From: SG8-41 sp035456985
GTDB taxonomy: Bacteria; Pseudomonadota; Gammaproteobacteria; Burkholderiales; SG8-41
DNA length: 33,240 nucleotides
Assembly: GCA_035456985.1 (NCBI GenBank)
Contig: DATICE010000047.1
Span: forward strand, 1 to 33,240
Reading direction: 5' to 3'
Shown here: positions 22,829 to 31,905 of the stretch, in pieces
How positions within the stretch are numbered: position 1 is the first letter of the stretch
How the letters are laid out: every line of letters starts with the position of its first letter
Notes under the pieces: model-generated
Seen by the model: the letters and a program-made list of their open reading frames with translations, nothing else
Databases searched by the model: none
Told to the model about the DNA's origin: nothing
Program-made: the position numbers and the translations under genes

Positions 22829-23188
22829 ATGAATCCGCAGCTGAAGGGTATCGAATCGCTCGCCGGTACCTACGTCTTCGATTTGCAGCGCAGCGCGCGG
22901 GGGCTGCGGCTCAACCGATTCCTGCACGGTCTGACCCGGCCGGAGCAGCGCGCGCTTTTCCAGCAGGACCCGGAGGCCGCGTTCGAGACGGCCGGTCTCG
23001 ATGCCGAGGAGCGCCGCATGGTGCGCGCCCTCGACTGGCCGGCACTGATCCGCTACGGCGCGAGCTTCTTCTGCCTCGAGAAGCTCGCGCGCGTGAAGGG
23101 CGTCTCCAACCCCGAGATGGTGGCGGCGTTCCGGGGCGAGTCGCTCGAGCAGTTCCTCAAGACCCGGAACGTTCCCGGCGCCCGCTAG
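22829..23188 (+). CDS. ligA: LigA-type extradiol dioxygenase, alpha subunit
   Basis: 119 residues, the usual size of the small LigA subunit. Recognisable segments are LNRFLHGLTRPEQRALFQQDPEAAFE (about 28-53, given here as LNRFLHGL through EAAFE), GLDAEERRMVRALDW, and IRYGASFFCLEKLARVKG. LigA has no metal site; it covers the LigB active site and shapes substrate binding in an alpha2-beta2 tetramer. It starts two bases after the Bug gene stop, so translation is probably coupled. The order ligB - bug - ligA departs from the usual adjacent ligA - ligB. The stop overlaps that of the convergent Bug gene by four bases. Confidence 0.9.
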   Translation: MNPQLKGIESLAGTYVFDLQRSARGLRLNRFLHGLTRPEQRALFQQDPEAAFETAGLDAEERRMVRALDWPALIRYGASFFCLEKLARVKGVSNPEMVAAFRGESLEQFLKTRNVPGAR

Positions 23189-24150
23189 TTGGCGTGTACC
23201 CCGGCCGCGCGCACGACGGCGCCCCAGCGCTTGACCTCGGCGGCCATGAATTCCGTGAATGCCTTCGCGTCGAGCTGGTTCGGCTCAATGCCGTCGCCGC
23301 GAAGGCGGTTGCGAACGTCGGAGAGCTGCAGGATGCGCCGCACCTCTGTGTTCAGCCGGCTCACGGCATCGGCTGGCATGCCGGCGGGCCCCGAAAGCGA
23401 GAACCAGACCGTTGCCACCAGATCGCGGTAGCCCGCCTCCCCGAACGTGGGCACGTCCGCGTAATCGGGCAGGCGCTTCGCGGAGCTGATCGCGAGCGCG
23501 CGCACCTTTCCCGCGCGGATCTGGCCGCTGGCGGTGGTGAGCGTGGTCGAAATGACCTCGATATGCCCGGCGACGATGTCCACCACCGCCAACGCCGCGC
23601 CCTTGTAGGGGACGTGTTCGATCTTGATGCCTGCTTGTTGTTTCAGGAGTTCGGCGACGAGGTGGCCCAGCGTGCCGTTGCCGGGCGAGCCGTAACTCAT
23701 GTCTCCAGGCCGCGCCTTGGCGAGGGCGACGAATGCCCTGAGATCCTTCGCCGGCAGCGACGGGTGGACGCCGAGAACGGCCGGTGGCCCGCCGAAGAGC
23801 GCGATATGGGTGAAATCCCTGAGCGGATCATACGGTGGCCTAGAGGCGAGCGCCGGCGCGATCGTGTGCGACGCGATGCCGGAAACGACAAGGGTATAGC
23901 CGTCCGGCGCGCTTTTTGAGACGGACTCCGAGCCGATCACGCCGCCGGCGCCGCCGCGGTTCTCGATGACGAAATTCTGGCCGAGGCTCTCCCCGAGCTT
24001 GAGGGCGACGATGCGTCCCAGCGTGTCCGCCGTGCCGCCCGGCGGGAACGGGACCACCAGGCGCACCGATTTCGCCGGGTACTGCTGCGGCCATGCCGGG
24101 GCCGCCGCCAGAATGCCGAGCACGCCGAGCGCAATCCATACTGCCTTCAT
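23185..24150 (-). CDS. Bug/TctC solute-binding protein 8
   Basis: 321 residues from the ATG at 24150, preceded by GGGGAGG; an ATG further upstream at 24192 lies in the repeat and would spoil the signal peptide. MKAVWIALGVLGILAAAPAW is the signal peptide, then PQQYPAKSVRLVVPFPPGG, NRGGAGG and DGYTLVVSG. VPYKGAALAVVDIVAGHI is the usual second-domain signature. It is the second gene of a tandem Bug pair on the minus strand and converges with ligA. It may bind a compound of the same aromatic pathway (inference). Confidence 0.91.
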   Translation of the reverse strand: MKAVWIALGVLGILAAAPAWPQQYPAKSVRLVVPFPPGGTADTLGRIVALKLGESLGQNFVIENRGGAGGVIGSESVSKSAPDGYTLVVSGIASHTIAPALASRPPYDPLRDFTHIALFGGPPAVLGVHPSLPAKDLRAFVALAKARPGDMSYGSPGNGTLGHLVAELLKQQAGIKIEHVPYKGAALAVVDIVAGHIEVISTTLTTASGQIRAGKVRALAISSAKRLPDYADVPTFGEAGYRDLVATVWFSLSGPAGMPADAVSRLNTEVRRILQLSDVRNRLRGDGIEPNQLDAKAFTEFMAAEVKRWGAVVRAAGVHAN

Positions 24151-24176
24151 TGTTGTTGCCTCCCCATTCTTGTTCA

Positions 24177-24204
24177 TGCCCTCATCCCTCATCCTTCATC
24201 CCTC
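24177..24204. repeat. Half copy of the dispersed palindromic element
   Basis: CCTCATCCCTCATCCTTC and a following CATCCCTC correspond to one arm only of the larger palindromes; the core and other arm are absent. It lies in the 59-base gap between the tandem Bug genes, just upstream of the ribosome-binding site of the second. Confidence 0.6.
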
Positions 24205-24209
24205 GGTGG

Positions 24210-25190
24210 CTATTCCACCTTGACGCCCGCCGCCTTGACCGCTTTCGCGTATTTCGCGATATCGATGCGGGTCTGCGCCAGGTACTGCGCCGGGGTGTTG
24301 CCGACCGGCTCGATTCCGAGAGTGACGTAGCGGCCGGCCACTTCCGGGTGGTGCACCGCCTTGGCGATCGCTGCCGCCAGCTTATTGACGACCGTTTTCG
24401 GTGCGTTTGCCGGCGCGAGCACGCCGATCGCGGGGGGATAGTCGTAGTCCCTGATTCCCGTCACTTCGCCCACCGTCGGCACGTTGGGTGCCTGCGGGCT
24501 GCGCTTCAGGGTATTGATCGCGAGCAGCTTCACCCGTCCGGTCTTGATGTGCGCCTCGATCGCCGGCAGCGCCGAGAACACGAGCGCCACTTCGCCGCCG
24601 ATCATTGCCGGGATGGCGACACCGTTGCCCTTGTACGGCACATGCACGATGTCCAGCCCGAGCGGGGTCTTCAGCGCTTCCATGCTGAGGTGGTGCACGC
24701 TCCCGATCCCGCCGGATCCGTAGCGGAACTGGCCCGGCTTGGCCTTCACGAGCGCGATCAGCTCCTTCAGCGAGTTGGCCGGAACCGAGGCGTTGGCGGT
24801 CAGGAACTGCCCCGAGGTGCCCATGAGGCTGACCGGAGCAAAGTCCCGCAGCGTGTCGTAGGAGAGCTTGGCGTAGAGCGCCGGGTTGATCGCGGTCTGC
24901 GCGACGTCGGCGATCAGCAACGTGTAGCCGTCGGGCGTCGACCTGGCGACGAGTTCGCATGCACCGATGCCGCCCGCGCCGGGCCGGTTGTCGACGACGA
25001 CCTGGTGCCCGAGGATTTCGGTGATCTTCACTGCGGCGAGGCGGGTCATGGTGTCGGGCAGGCCGCCGGCCGCGTACGGCACCACCATACGGATCGGCCG
25101 CGTCGGATAGTCCTGCGCGCCCGCGGCGCCGGCGCACGCGATCGCGCCCATGAGCAGCGTCAACAGCCACTTGCGGATCATAGGAATCAT
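24210..25190 (-). CDS. Bug/TctC solute-binding protein 9
   Basis: 326 residues with a signal peptide of about 25 residues ending A-G-A before QDYPTRPIRMVVPYAAGG. NRPGAGG and DGYTLLIAD follow, and VPYKGNGVAIPAMIGGEV and APNVPTVGEVTG complete the family pattern. The ligand loop PYAAGGLPDTMTR has Ala-Ala before Gly-Gly. It is the first gene of a tandem pair with the Bug gene at 23185 and is divergent from the class II aldolase gene across 77 bases. The aldolase pairing hints at a hydroxy- or sugar-acid ligand (inference). Confidence 0.91.
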   Translation of the reverse strand: MIPMIRKWLLTLLMGAIACAGAAGAQDYPTRPIRMVVPYAAGGLPDTMTRLAAVKITEILGHQVVVDNRPGAGGIGACELVARSTPDGYTLLIADVAQTAINPALYAKLSYDTLRDFAPVSLMGTSGQFLTANASVPANSLKELIALVKAKPGQFRYGSGGIGSVHHLSMEALKTPLGLDIVHVPYKGNGVAIPAMIGGEVALVFSALPAIEAHIKTGRVKLLAINTLKRSPQAPNVPTVGEVTGIRDYDYPPAIGVLAPANAPKTVVNKLAAAIAKAVHHPEVAGRYVTLGIEPVGNTPAQYLAQTRIDIAKYAKAVKAAGVKVE

Positions 25191-25267
25191 GGGAACGCAC
25201 TCCTCCGGTTGCCGGTTGCACCGCCCCGGGGCGGTTTAGACTCTCAGTTTAATACAAGGGAGCGTTT

Positions 25268-25975
25268 ATGAGCCGCAAGGGCTTGATCGACGACCTGGTC
25301 AGCGCGAACCATATCCTCTTCAAGGAAGGCGTGGTGGACGGGTTCGGCCACGTCAGCGTGCGCGACGAGCGCGATCCGGAGCGTTTCCTGCTGTCGCGAA
25401 GCATCGCGCCTGCGACGGTGACCGCCCGCGACGTGATGGAGTTCGGGATGGACGGCGAGCCGATGAATGCGCGCGGACGACGTCCGTATCTCGAGCGCTT
25501 CATTCACAGTGAAATCTACCGCTTGCGGCCGGATGTCGTAGCCGTGGTGCACAGCCATTCGCCGGCGCTGATCCCGTTCGGCATCACTGGAACGTCATTG
25601 CGGCCGGTGTTCCACATGAGCGGCTTCCTCGGGTCGGCGACGCCGATCTTCGAGATCCGCGAAGCGGGCGGCCCCGCGACGGACATGCTTATCCGCGACC
25701 GCAAGCTCGGCACGGCGCTCGCCCGCAAGCTCGGCACGGCACCGTTCGCGTTGATGCGGGGCCACGGCTCGGTGGCGGTCGGCGCGACGTTGAAGCAGGT
25801 GGTGTTCCGCTCCATCTACGCAGAGGTGAACGCGCGCCTGCAATCCGAAGCCTTGCGGCTCGGCACGATTACCTATCTCAATGATGCCGAGGCGGCCAAC
25901 GCCGCCCGGACCAACGACAGCGTCATCGACCGGCCGTGGGGGCTGTGGAAGGCCAGGGTAAAGAGCAGGGGATGA
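25268..25975 (+). CDS. Class II aldolase/adducin-family protein
   Basis: 235 residues with the L-fuculose-phosphate-aldolase fold. Zinc ligands are His95 and His97 in VVHSHSPA and His166 in MRGHGSVA. Glu82 in IHSEIY is the likely catalytic Glu. FGHVSVRD (26-33) is the conserved N-terminal segment. The family cleaves or epimerises phosphorylated hydroxy-sugars, but many catabolic-cluster members act as decarboxylases or on aromatic-pathway aldols. It is divergent from the Bug gene at 24210. The TGA stop is supplied by a purine-rich repeat related to the palindrome arms. Confidence 0.87.
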   Translation: MSRKGLIDDLVSANHILFKEGVVDGFGHVSVRDERDPERFLLSRSIAPATVTARDVMEFGMDGEPMNARGRRPYLERFIHSEIYRLRPDVVAVVHSHSPALIPFGITGTSLRPVFHMSGFLGSATPIFEIREAGGPATDMLIRDRKLGTALARKLGTAPFALMRGHGSVAVGATLKQVVFRSIYAEVNARLQSEALRLGTITYLNDAEAANAARTNDSVIDRPWGLWKARVKSRG

Positions 25976-26022
25976 GGGCTGAGGGGTGAGGGCCGAGGGA
26001 AAGGGGATCAGGATCAAGGAAA
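25970..26022. repeat. Purine-rich half element after aldolase gene
   Basis: GGGGATGAGGGCTGAGGGGT and further GAGGG/GGATCAAGG units resemble a degenerate single arm of the dispersed palindromes. It supplies the stop codon of the aldolase gene (25973-25975). No matching right arm or core is present. Confidence 0.45.
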
Positions 26023-26052
26023 CCCCCAGGGCTGCGAGTATCGCTCGCCCGT

Positions 26053-26081
26053 TTGTAATGCGCCGGGTTTGGCGGGATACT
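26053..26081 (+). promoter_or_regulatory. Candidate sigma-70 promoter for STAS gene
   Basis: TTGTAA (26053-26058) and GATACT (26076-26081) are separated by 17 bases, about 80 bases before the STAS start. The region is less GC-rich than its surroundings. No other candidate was seen in this 188-base gap. Confidence 0.35.
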
Positions 26082-26162
26082 TGTTTTTTGCAGCTGTCTA
26101 AAAGGGCGTTTCATCGTTGCTGCCGTGCTGTTTTCCGAGCTAGCAGAGGAGGACGATCCGTC

Positions 26163-26507
26163 ATGTCCATCAGCTATGACGATGTTGGAAACAACCTGCG
26201 CCGAATAGTGATCACCGGCCGTCTCGACATGCCGGGTACCGACTCCGTGGCATCAAAGCTCGCGGAGTTGGTCGCGGCGCCGAAAAAAGGCGTGGTCGTC
26301 GACTTGTCGTCCGTCAGATTCCTTGGCTCGATCGGCATCCGCGCACTGATTGCGAGCACCAGGGCGGTCCAGCAGCGGGGGGGCAAACTGGTGCTGGTCG
26401 TCGATGGCGGCTCGACAGTCGTAAGGAGCCTCGAAGCAACCGGGGTCGACCAATTGATCCCGGTTTTCATGAACGCCGCCGACGCCGAAGCGGCAGCGGT
26501 CGCCTGA
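26163..26507 (+). CDS. STAS-domain protein (anti-sigma factor antagonist-like)
   Basis: 114 residues, a lone STAS domain. The order of strands and helices fits SpoIIAA/RsbV: VITGRLD near residue 17, GVVVDLSSVRFLGSIGIRAL (43-62), and GGKLVLVV. Ser56 in LGSIG is at the position phosphorylated in SpoIIAA by its anti-sigma kinase. The usual preceding Asp is Gly here. GAGGAGG lies before the ATG at 26163, so the longer upstream frame is not used. No kinase, phosphatase or sigma-factor gene is adjacent, so its partner must be elsewhere. The 3' end overlaps the tail of the convergent MetE-like gene. Confidence 0.85.
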   Translation: MSISYDDVGNNLRRIVITGRLDMPGTDSVASKLAELVAAPKKGVVVDLSSVRFLGSIGIRALIASTRAVQQRGGKLVLVVDGGSTVVRSLEATGVDQLIPVFMNAADAEAAAVA

Positions 26508-27747
26508 CCGACCGGCGGGTAGCGAACTGCGTCCCCTGCGTCCTGCGCGGTGAGAGGTTAGACGACTTTCGCGGTTTAGCTTTGTTCCAGAGCCGCCGGC
26601 TTGCGATGCGTGCCCCGGCGGCAAGCGACTCGAGCTTCGCCCACGCGATCTTTGCGTGCCCGACGCGGGGCCCGAGCCCGCAATCGGTGCCGCCCATCAC
26701 GTTCTCGCGCCCGACGAGATTCGCGTAGCGCACGAGGCGCTCGGCCACCAGCTCGGGGTGCTCGATAAAATCCGAGTAGTGGCCGACGACGCCGGGGATC
26801 AGCATCGCGCCCTCGGGCAGCCTGTGATCCTCGAACACGCGCCACTCGTGCTGGTGGCAGGGGTTGGACGCCTCGATCGAGTAGGCGCCGGCGCGCACCC
26901 TGAAGATGATGTCGATGATGCGCTCGAGCGGAATGTCGTGCTGGTGGGGACCGTGAAAGCTGCCCCAACAGACGTGGAGGCGAATTCTCTCCCGCGGGAT
27001 GCCGCGCAGAGCATGGTTTAACGCGTCGACCCGCATCGTCGCGTACCTGCGGTACTCCGCGACGCTCATTTCCGGGTACATCTGCCAGCCGTCGGGAAGA
27101 TCGGGGTCGTCGATCTGCAGGAGAAAGCCCGCGCCCACGATCGCCTTGTATTCCTCGCGCATGGCCTCGGCGATCGCGTAGACGAAAGCCTCCTCGTCGG
27201 CGTAGTGCTCGTTGCGCAGCCAGTGCTCGATCGTGCCGGGCGTGTTCGCTGACATGAATGCCTCGGCCGCCGCCACGCCGTGGAGCGCCGCGCGGAAGTT
27301 CTCGAGGTCCGCCATGAGCGCGGCCTGGCCGACGTATTTGAGCGGTGCGACGCAGTACACCTGCGGCCGGCTCGGTCCCGCCCCGGCGAACGCGCCGAAG
27401 CCGCGGCCGCCCGCCGCGAAGTACTCGGAGAATTTCGTGAGCTCGCGTCCGGCGATGGACAGCGGCTTCGGGCTCCTGCCCGGCTCGTAGGGGCGCGTCT
27501 CGAAGCCCGCCAGGCGCTCGCGCACGTAATTGTTGAAATTGGTCTTGCCGAGCTCACCGTCGTTGACGCTGTCCACGCCGCAGGCAGCCTGCCGGCGCAC
27601 GACGTCCGCGACGTCGCTCTTCAGCCGGCTCGCGAGCACGCCGGCGTCGTAGGGTCGGCCCTCTGCCCGTGCGAAGATCAGCTCCCTGAGCCCGTCGGAA
27701 CGCGGCAGCGACCCCGCGTGCGTGGTGAGTATGCGGTTGCGCTTCAT
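26467..27747 (-). CDS. MetE C-terminal-domain-like methyltransferase 2
   Basis: 426 residues. It begins with the family's THAGSLPRS and keeps all four zinc ligands: His258 and Cys260 in LHVCWGSFHG, Glu292 in SIEASNP, and Cys356 in GGTDCGLG. GEL at 64-66 and the QIDDPDLPD segment (211-219) also fit. It is a stand-alone catalytic barrel without the MetE N-terminal half, and is only distantly similar to the one at 16626. Family-like sequence ends near residue 388 (ASRRLWNK). The last 38 residues, very Arg-rich, come from a repeat at 26522-26559 and from antisense of the STAS gene, so the original stop has probably been lost. The methyl donor and acceptor are unknown. Confidence 0.86.
   Translation of the reverse strand: MKRNRILTTHAGSLPRSDGLRELIFARAEGRPYDAGVLASRLKSDVADVVRRQAACGVDSVNDGELGKTNFNNYVRERLAGFETRPYEPGRSPKPLSIAGRELTKFSEYFAAGGRGFGAFAGAGPSRPQVYCVAPLKYVGQAALMADLENFRAALHGVAAAEAFMSANTPGTIEHWLRNEHYADEEAFVYAIAEAMREEYKAIVGAGFLLQIDDPDLPDGWQMYPEMSVAEYRRYATMRVDALNHALRGIPRERIRLHVCWGSFHGPHQHDIPLERIIDIIFRVRAGAYSIEASNPCHQHEWRVFEDHRLPEGAMLIPGVVGHYSDFIEHPELVAERLVRYANLVGRENVMGGTDCGLGPRVGHAKIAWAKLESLAAGARIASRRLWNKAKPRKSSNLSPRRTQGTQFATRRSVRRPLPLRRRRRS
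26522..26559. repeat. Small GGACGC-type repeat fused to gene end
   Basis: On the minus strand it reads AACCTCTCACCGCGCAGGAC and continues GCAGGGGACGCAG, a degenerate form of short CACCGCGAAGGACGCGAAGG-like repeats that I associate with many environmental genomes. It lies inside the reading frame of the MetE-like gene and encodes SNLSPRRTQGTQFA. Family assignment is from memory of the pattern. Confidence 0.45.
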
Positions 27748-27774
27748 CGAGCTGCTCTCCTGTAGCGGCGCGAG

Positions 27775-27802
27775 TGTATCTCGTCACCTGTATCTCGTCA
27801 CT
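27775..27802. repeat. 14-bp tandem duplication in divergent promoter region
   Basis: TGTATCTCGTCACC is followed at once by TGTATCTCGTCACT, 13 of 14 bases identical. It lies between the divergent MetE-like gene (start 27747) and ABC exporter gene (start 27817), ending 14 bases before the latter. It could be a pair of regulator sites or a simple duplication. Confidence 0.65.
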
Positions 27803-27816
27803 GGTAGGATAGGGGC

Positions 27817-29604
<1,788 letters not shown>

Positions 29605-29617
29605 CGGCAGAAGTCCG

Positions 29618-29703
29618 AAGGATGAGGGATGAAGGATGAGGGATGACCCCCGCAGTGCGGAATCAAGAACCAGGTCATCCTTCCGCCTTCATCCTTCATC
29701 CTT
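29618..29703. repeat. Dispersed palindromic element, copy D (core inverted)
   Basis: Both arms match copies A and B (GGATGAGGGATGAAGG left, CCTTCATCCTTC right). The centre reads CCCCCGCAGTGCGGAATCAA followed by GAACCAGGTCATCC, which is the reverse complement of the centre in copies A-C. So the whole element lies in the opposite orientation. It sits 13 bases after the ABC exporter stop and before the methyltransferase gene. Confidence 0.8.
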
Positions 29704-29783
29704 GTAGGTATTGCGGTATCATTCCGTTGAAGCAGTCCATTCCCTGACACCGTTTCGTACCACCCCATCATCGGAGAACAAGC

Positions 29784-30632
29784 ATGATCGCCTCGCCTTT
29801 TTTGCGTCGTTCTTTTTTGACGCTCGTACTGTCTCTTGCAGTCACGGTCGCCTTTGCCCAGGACAAGCCGGCGGGCAGCGACTTCCAGCCGGAGGTCGGC
29901 CAGTCCGGCAAGGACGTGGTCTGGGTGCCCACGCCCCAGTCGCTGGTGGACAAGATGCTCGACATCGCCAAGGTCACGCCGGCGGACTACGTGATCGACC
30001 TCGGCTCCGGCGACGGGCGCACGGTCATCACCGCCGCCAAGCGCGGCATCCGCGCTCTCGGCATCGAGTACAACCCGGACATGGTCGCGCTGTCGCAGCG
30101 CAACGCGGCGAAGGAAGGGGTCACCGACAAGGCGACGTTCATGAAGGCCGACCTCTTCGAAACCGATTTTTCGCAGGCGACCGTGATCACGATGTTCCTG
30201 CTCCCCGACATCAATCTGAAACTCCGTCCGAAGATCCTCAACCTCAAGCCGGGCACCCGCATCGTGTCCAACTCCTTCACCATGGGTGAGTGGCAACATG
30301 ACCGCAGCGTGAACTCGACCGAGAGCGAGGGCTGCCAGTCCTATTGCACCGCCTATCTCTGGATCGTTCCCGCCAAGGTGGGCGGCAACTGGAAGCTGCC
30401 GGAAGGCGAGCTGACGATCAAGCAGAGCTTCCAGATGATCACGGGCACGCTCAAGGCGGGCGGCAAGTCGACCTCCATCAAGGGACGCATGAGCGGCGAC
30501 CAGATCAGCTTCAAGGCCGGCGCAGCCGAGTACCGGGGGCGCGTTTCCGCCGACGGCATCAAGGGCACGGTCAAGTCCGGCGGCGGCACCGGCGATTGGA
30601 GCGCCACGCGAACCAGCAAAGCCGCCTCTTGA
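29784..30632 (+). CDS. Exported SAM-methyltransferase-like protein
   Basis: 282 residues. A signal peptide of about 25 residues (RRSFLTLVLSLAVTVAFAQ) precedes a class I methyltransferase domain. Motif I is YVIDLGSGDGR (residues 69-79), the acidic end of the next strand is Glu95 in LGIEYNP, and KADLFETDF (121-129) and KPGTRIVSNSF (155-165) follow. A C-terminal beta-rich part (about 200-270) repeats a lipocalin-like or beta-sandwich pattern, FQMITGTLKAGGKSTSIKG and AAEYRGRVSADGIKGTV. Cys184 and Cys188 could pair in an oxidising compartment. S-adenosylmethionine is not known to be abundant in the periplasm, so the domain may bind another ligand. No gene for a partner was recognised. Confidence 0.84.
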   Translation: MIASPFLRRSFLTLVLSLAVTVAFAQDKPAGSDFQPEVGQSGKDVVWVPTPQSLVDKMLDIAKVTPADYVIDLGSGDGRTVITAAKRGIRALGIEYNPDMVALSQRNAAKEGVTDKATFMKADLFETDFSQATVITMFLLPDINLKLRPKILNLKPGTRIVSNSFTMGEWQHDRSVNSTESEGCQSYCTAYLWIVPAKVGGNWKLPEGELTIKQSFQMITGTLKAGGKSTSIKGRMSGDQISFKAGAAEYRGRVSADGIKGTVKSGGGTGDWSATRTSKAAS

Positions 30633-30655
30633 GGTATGAGGGCGGAGGAATGAGG

Positions 30656-31882
30656 ATGCGGAAGCTGAGGACGCAGCGGGACAACCAGCAGTGGATGCTC
30701 GACCTCGCGCTCAACATGCGCGGGCGGGTGCAGAACTTCGAGCGCGACGACCTCGAGGTGCCGGCGGGCAAGCGCGCGCGCAACTACCGCATGCTGCCGA
30801 AAGTGTGGCGCGAGGCGGCGGAGCGCCACGAGCAGCTTGCCCGGCGTGCGGACACGGCGGGAGCGAACGAGACGGCGACCTACCACTACGACCACGCCAT
30901 CGAGTCCTACCGCATGGCTCAGCACCCGATCTTCTTCGACGACCACCCCGTCAAGATCGCGCTGAACCGCAAGCTCGCGGAGATGGTGGACCGCCGCACG
31001 AAAGTCGCAGCCTACCCGATCGAGCGCGTCGAGGTCCCGTTCGGCGGCGGCAAGACCATCTCCTGCCTGCTGCACCTGCTGCCGGACCGCAGGCAAGCGC
31101 CGGTCGTGATCTACGTCCCGGGCATGGACCAGACCAAGGAGGTGTTCCCGAAGGCCTATCACAACATCGCGCTCTCGCGCGGCTTTCACGTGCTCGCGAT
31201 GGACGGGCCGGGGCAGGGCTCCTCGAACCTGCAGAAGATCCGCGCGGTCAAGGACAACTACGAGCGCGCCGGCGCGGCGGTGATCAGCTATCTCATGAAG
31301 CGGCCCGAGGTGGATCCGAAGAAGATCGCGATCTACGGCATCAGCATGGGGAGTTTCTGGTCGCTGCGGCTCTCGAGCTACGACCACCGCGCGGCGGCGG
31401 TGGTAAGCGCGGTCGCGTGCTTCAACCCGAACAATACGATCTTCACGCAGTCATCGCCCCGCTTCAAGCAGATGTTCATGTACATGGCGGGCTACGACGA
31501 CGAAGCGAAGTTCGACCGGGAAGTCGCGAGCGGCATGACGGTGCGCGGCTACCTCGGGAAGGTGAAGTGCCCGACGCTGCTTGTCACGGGCGAATTCGAT
31601 CCGCTGTGCCCGCTCGAGGACGCGGTCGAGGCCTACCACGACCTCAAGGTTGCGAAGGAGATGTGGGTATTCGAGAACCAGTACCACCCGCTGTGGAGCA
31701 TCGCCAACCTGGGCGGCATGGACACCCACGACTACGTGATGGACTGGCTGAAGGGTCTGTTCTCGGGCAAGCGCGTGCCCACGAAGCGCGGGCGCATCGC
31801 GTACATCCGCGAAAGCGGCGACGGGCCGTGGGGCAAGTGCGAGTGGACGCCGCCCATCAAGCCCGGCCAGGCGTATTTCTAG
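30656..31882 (+). CDS. Alpha/beta hydrolase (FrsA/dihydroxypseudooxynicotine hydrolase-like)
   Basis: 408 residues with an N-terminal helical part of about 120 residues and an alpha/beta-hydrolase core. The catalytic triad is Ser230 in YGISMGSFW, Asp315 in TGEFDPLCP and His344 in NQYHPLW. The length and the large N-terminal region fit the 2,6-dihydroxypseudooxynicotine hydrolase/FrsA-like branch, which includes C-C bond hydrolases of aromatic breakdown. Two ATGs compete: 30650, only one base after GGAGGA, and 30656, seven bases after it; the second is chosen. It starts 23 bases after the methyltransferase gene and precedes the EthD-like gene by 23 bases, so these form an operon. Confidence 0.88.
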   Translation: MRKLRTQRDNQQWMLDLALNMRGRVQNFERDDLEVPAGKRARNYRMLPKVWREAAERHEQLARRADTAGANETATYHYDHAIESYRMAQHPIFFDDHPVKIALNRKLAEMVDRRTKVAAYPIERVEVPFGGGKTISCLLHLLPDRRQAPVVIYVPGMDQTKEVFPKAYHNIALSRGFHVLAMDGPGQGSSNLQKIRAVKDNYERAGAAVISYLMKRPEVDPKKIAIYGISMGSFWSLRLSSYDHRAAAVVSAVACFNPNNTIFTQSSPRFKQMFMYMAGYDDEAKFDREVASGMTVRGYLGKVKCPTLLVTGEFDPLCPLEDAVEAYHDLKVAKEMWVFENQYHPLWSIANLGGMDTHDYVMDWLKGLFSGKRVPTKRGRIAYIRESGDGPWGKCEWTPPIKPGQAYF

Positions 31883-31905
31883 GGTTGAGGAAGGAGATCA
31901 GTCCC

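Noticed and set aside
25986..26162. N-terminal extension of the STAS protein by 59 codons
   Set aside because: The extension is repeat-derived and promoter-like, while GAGGAGG and an ATG at 26163 give a normal lone STAS domain.
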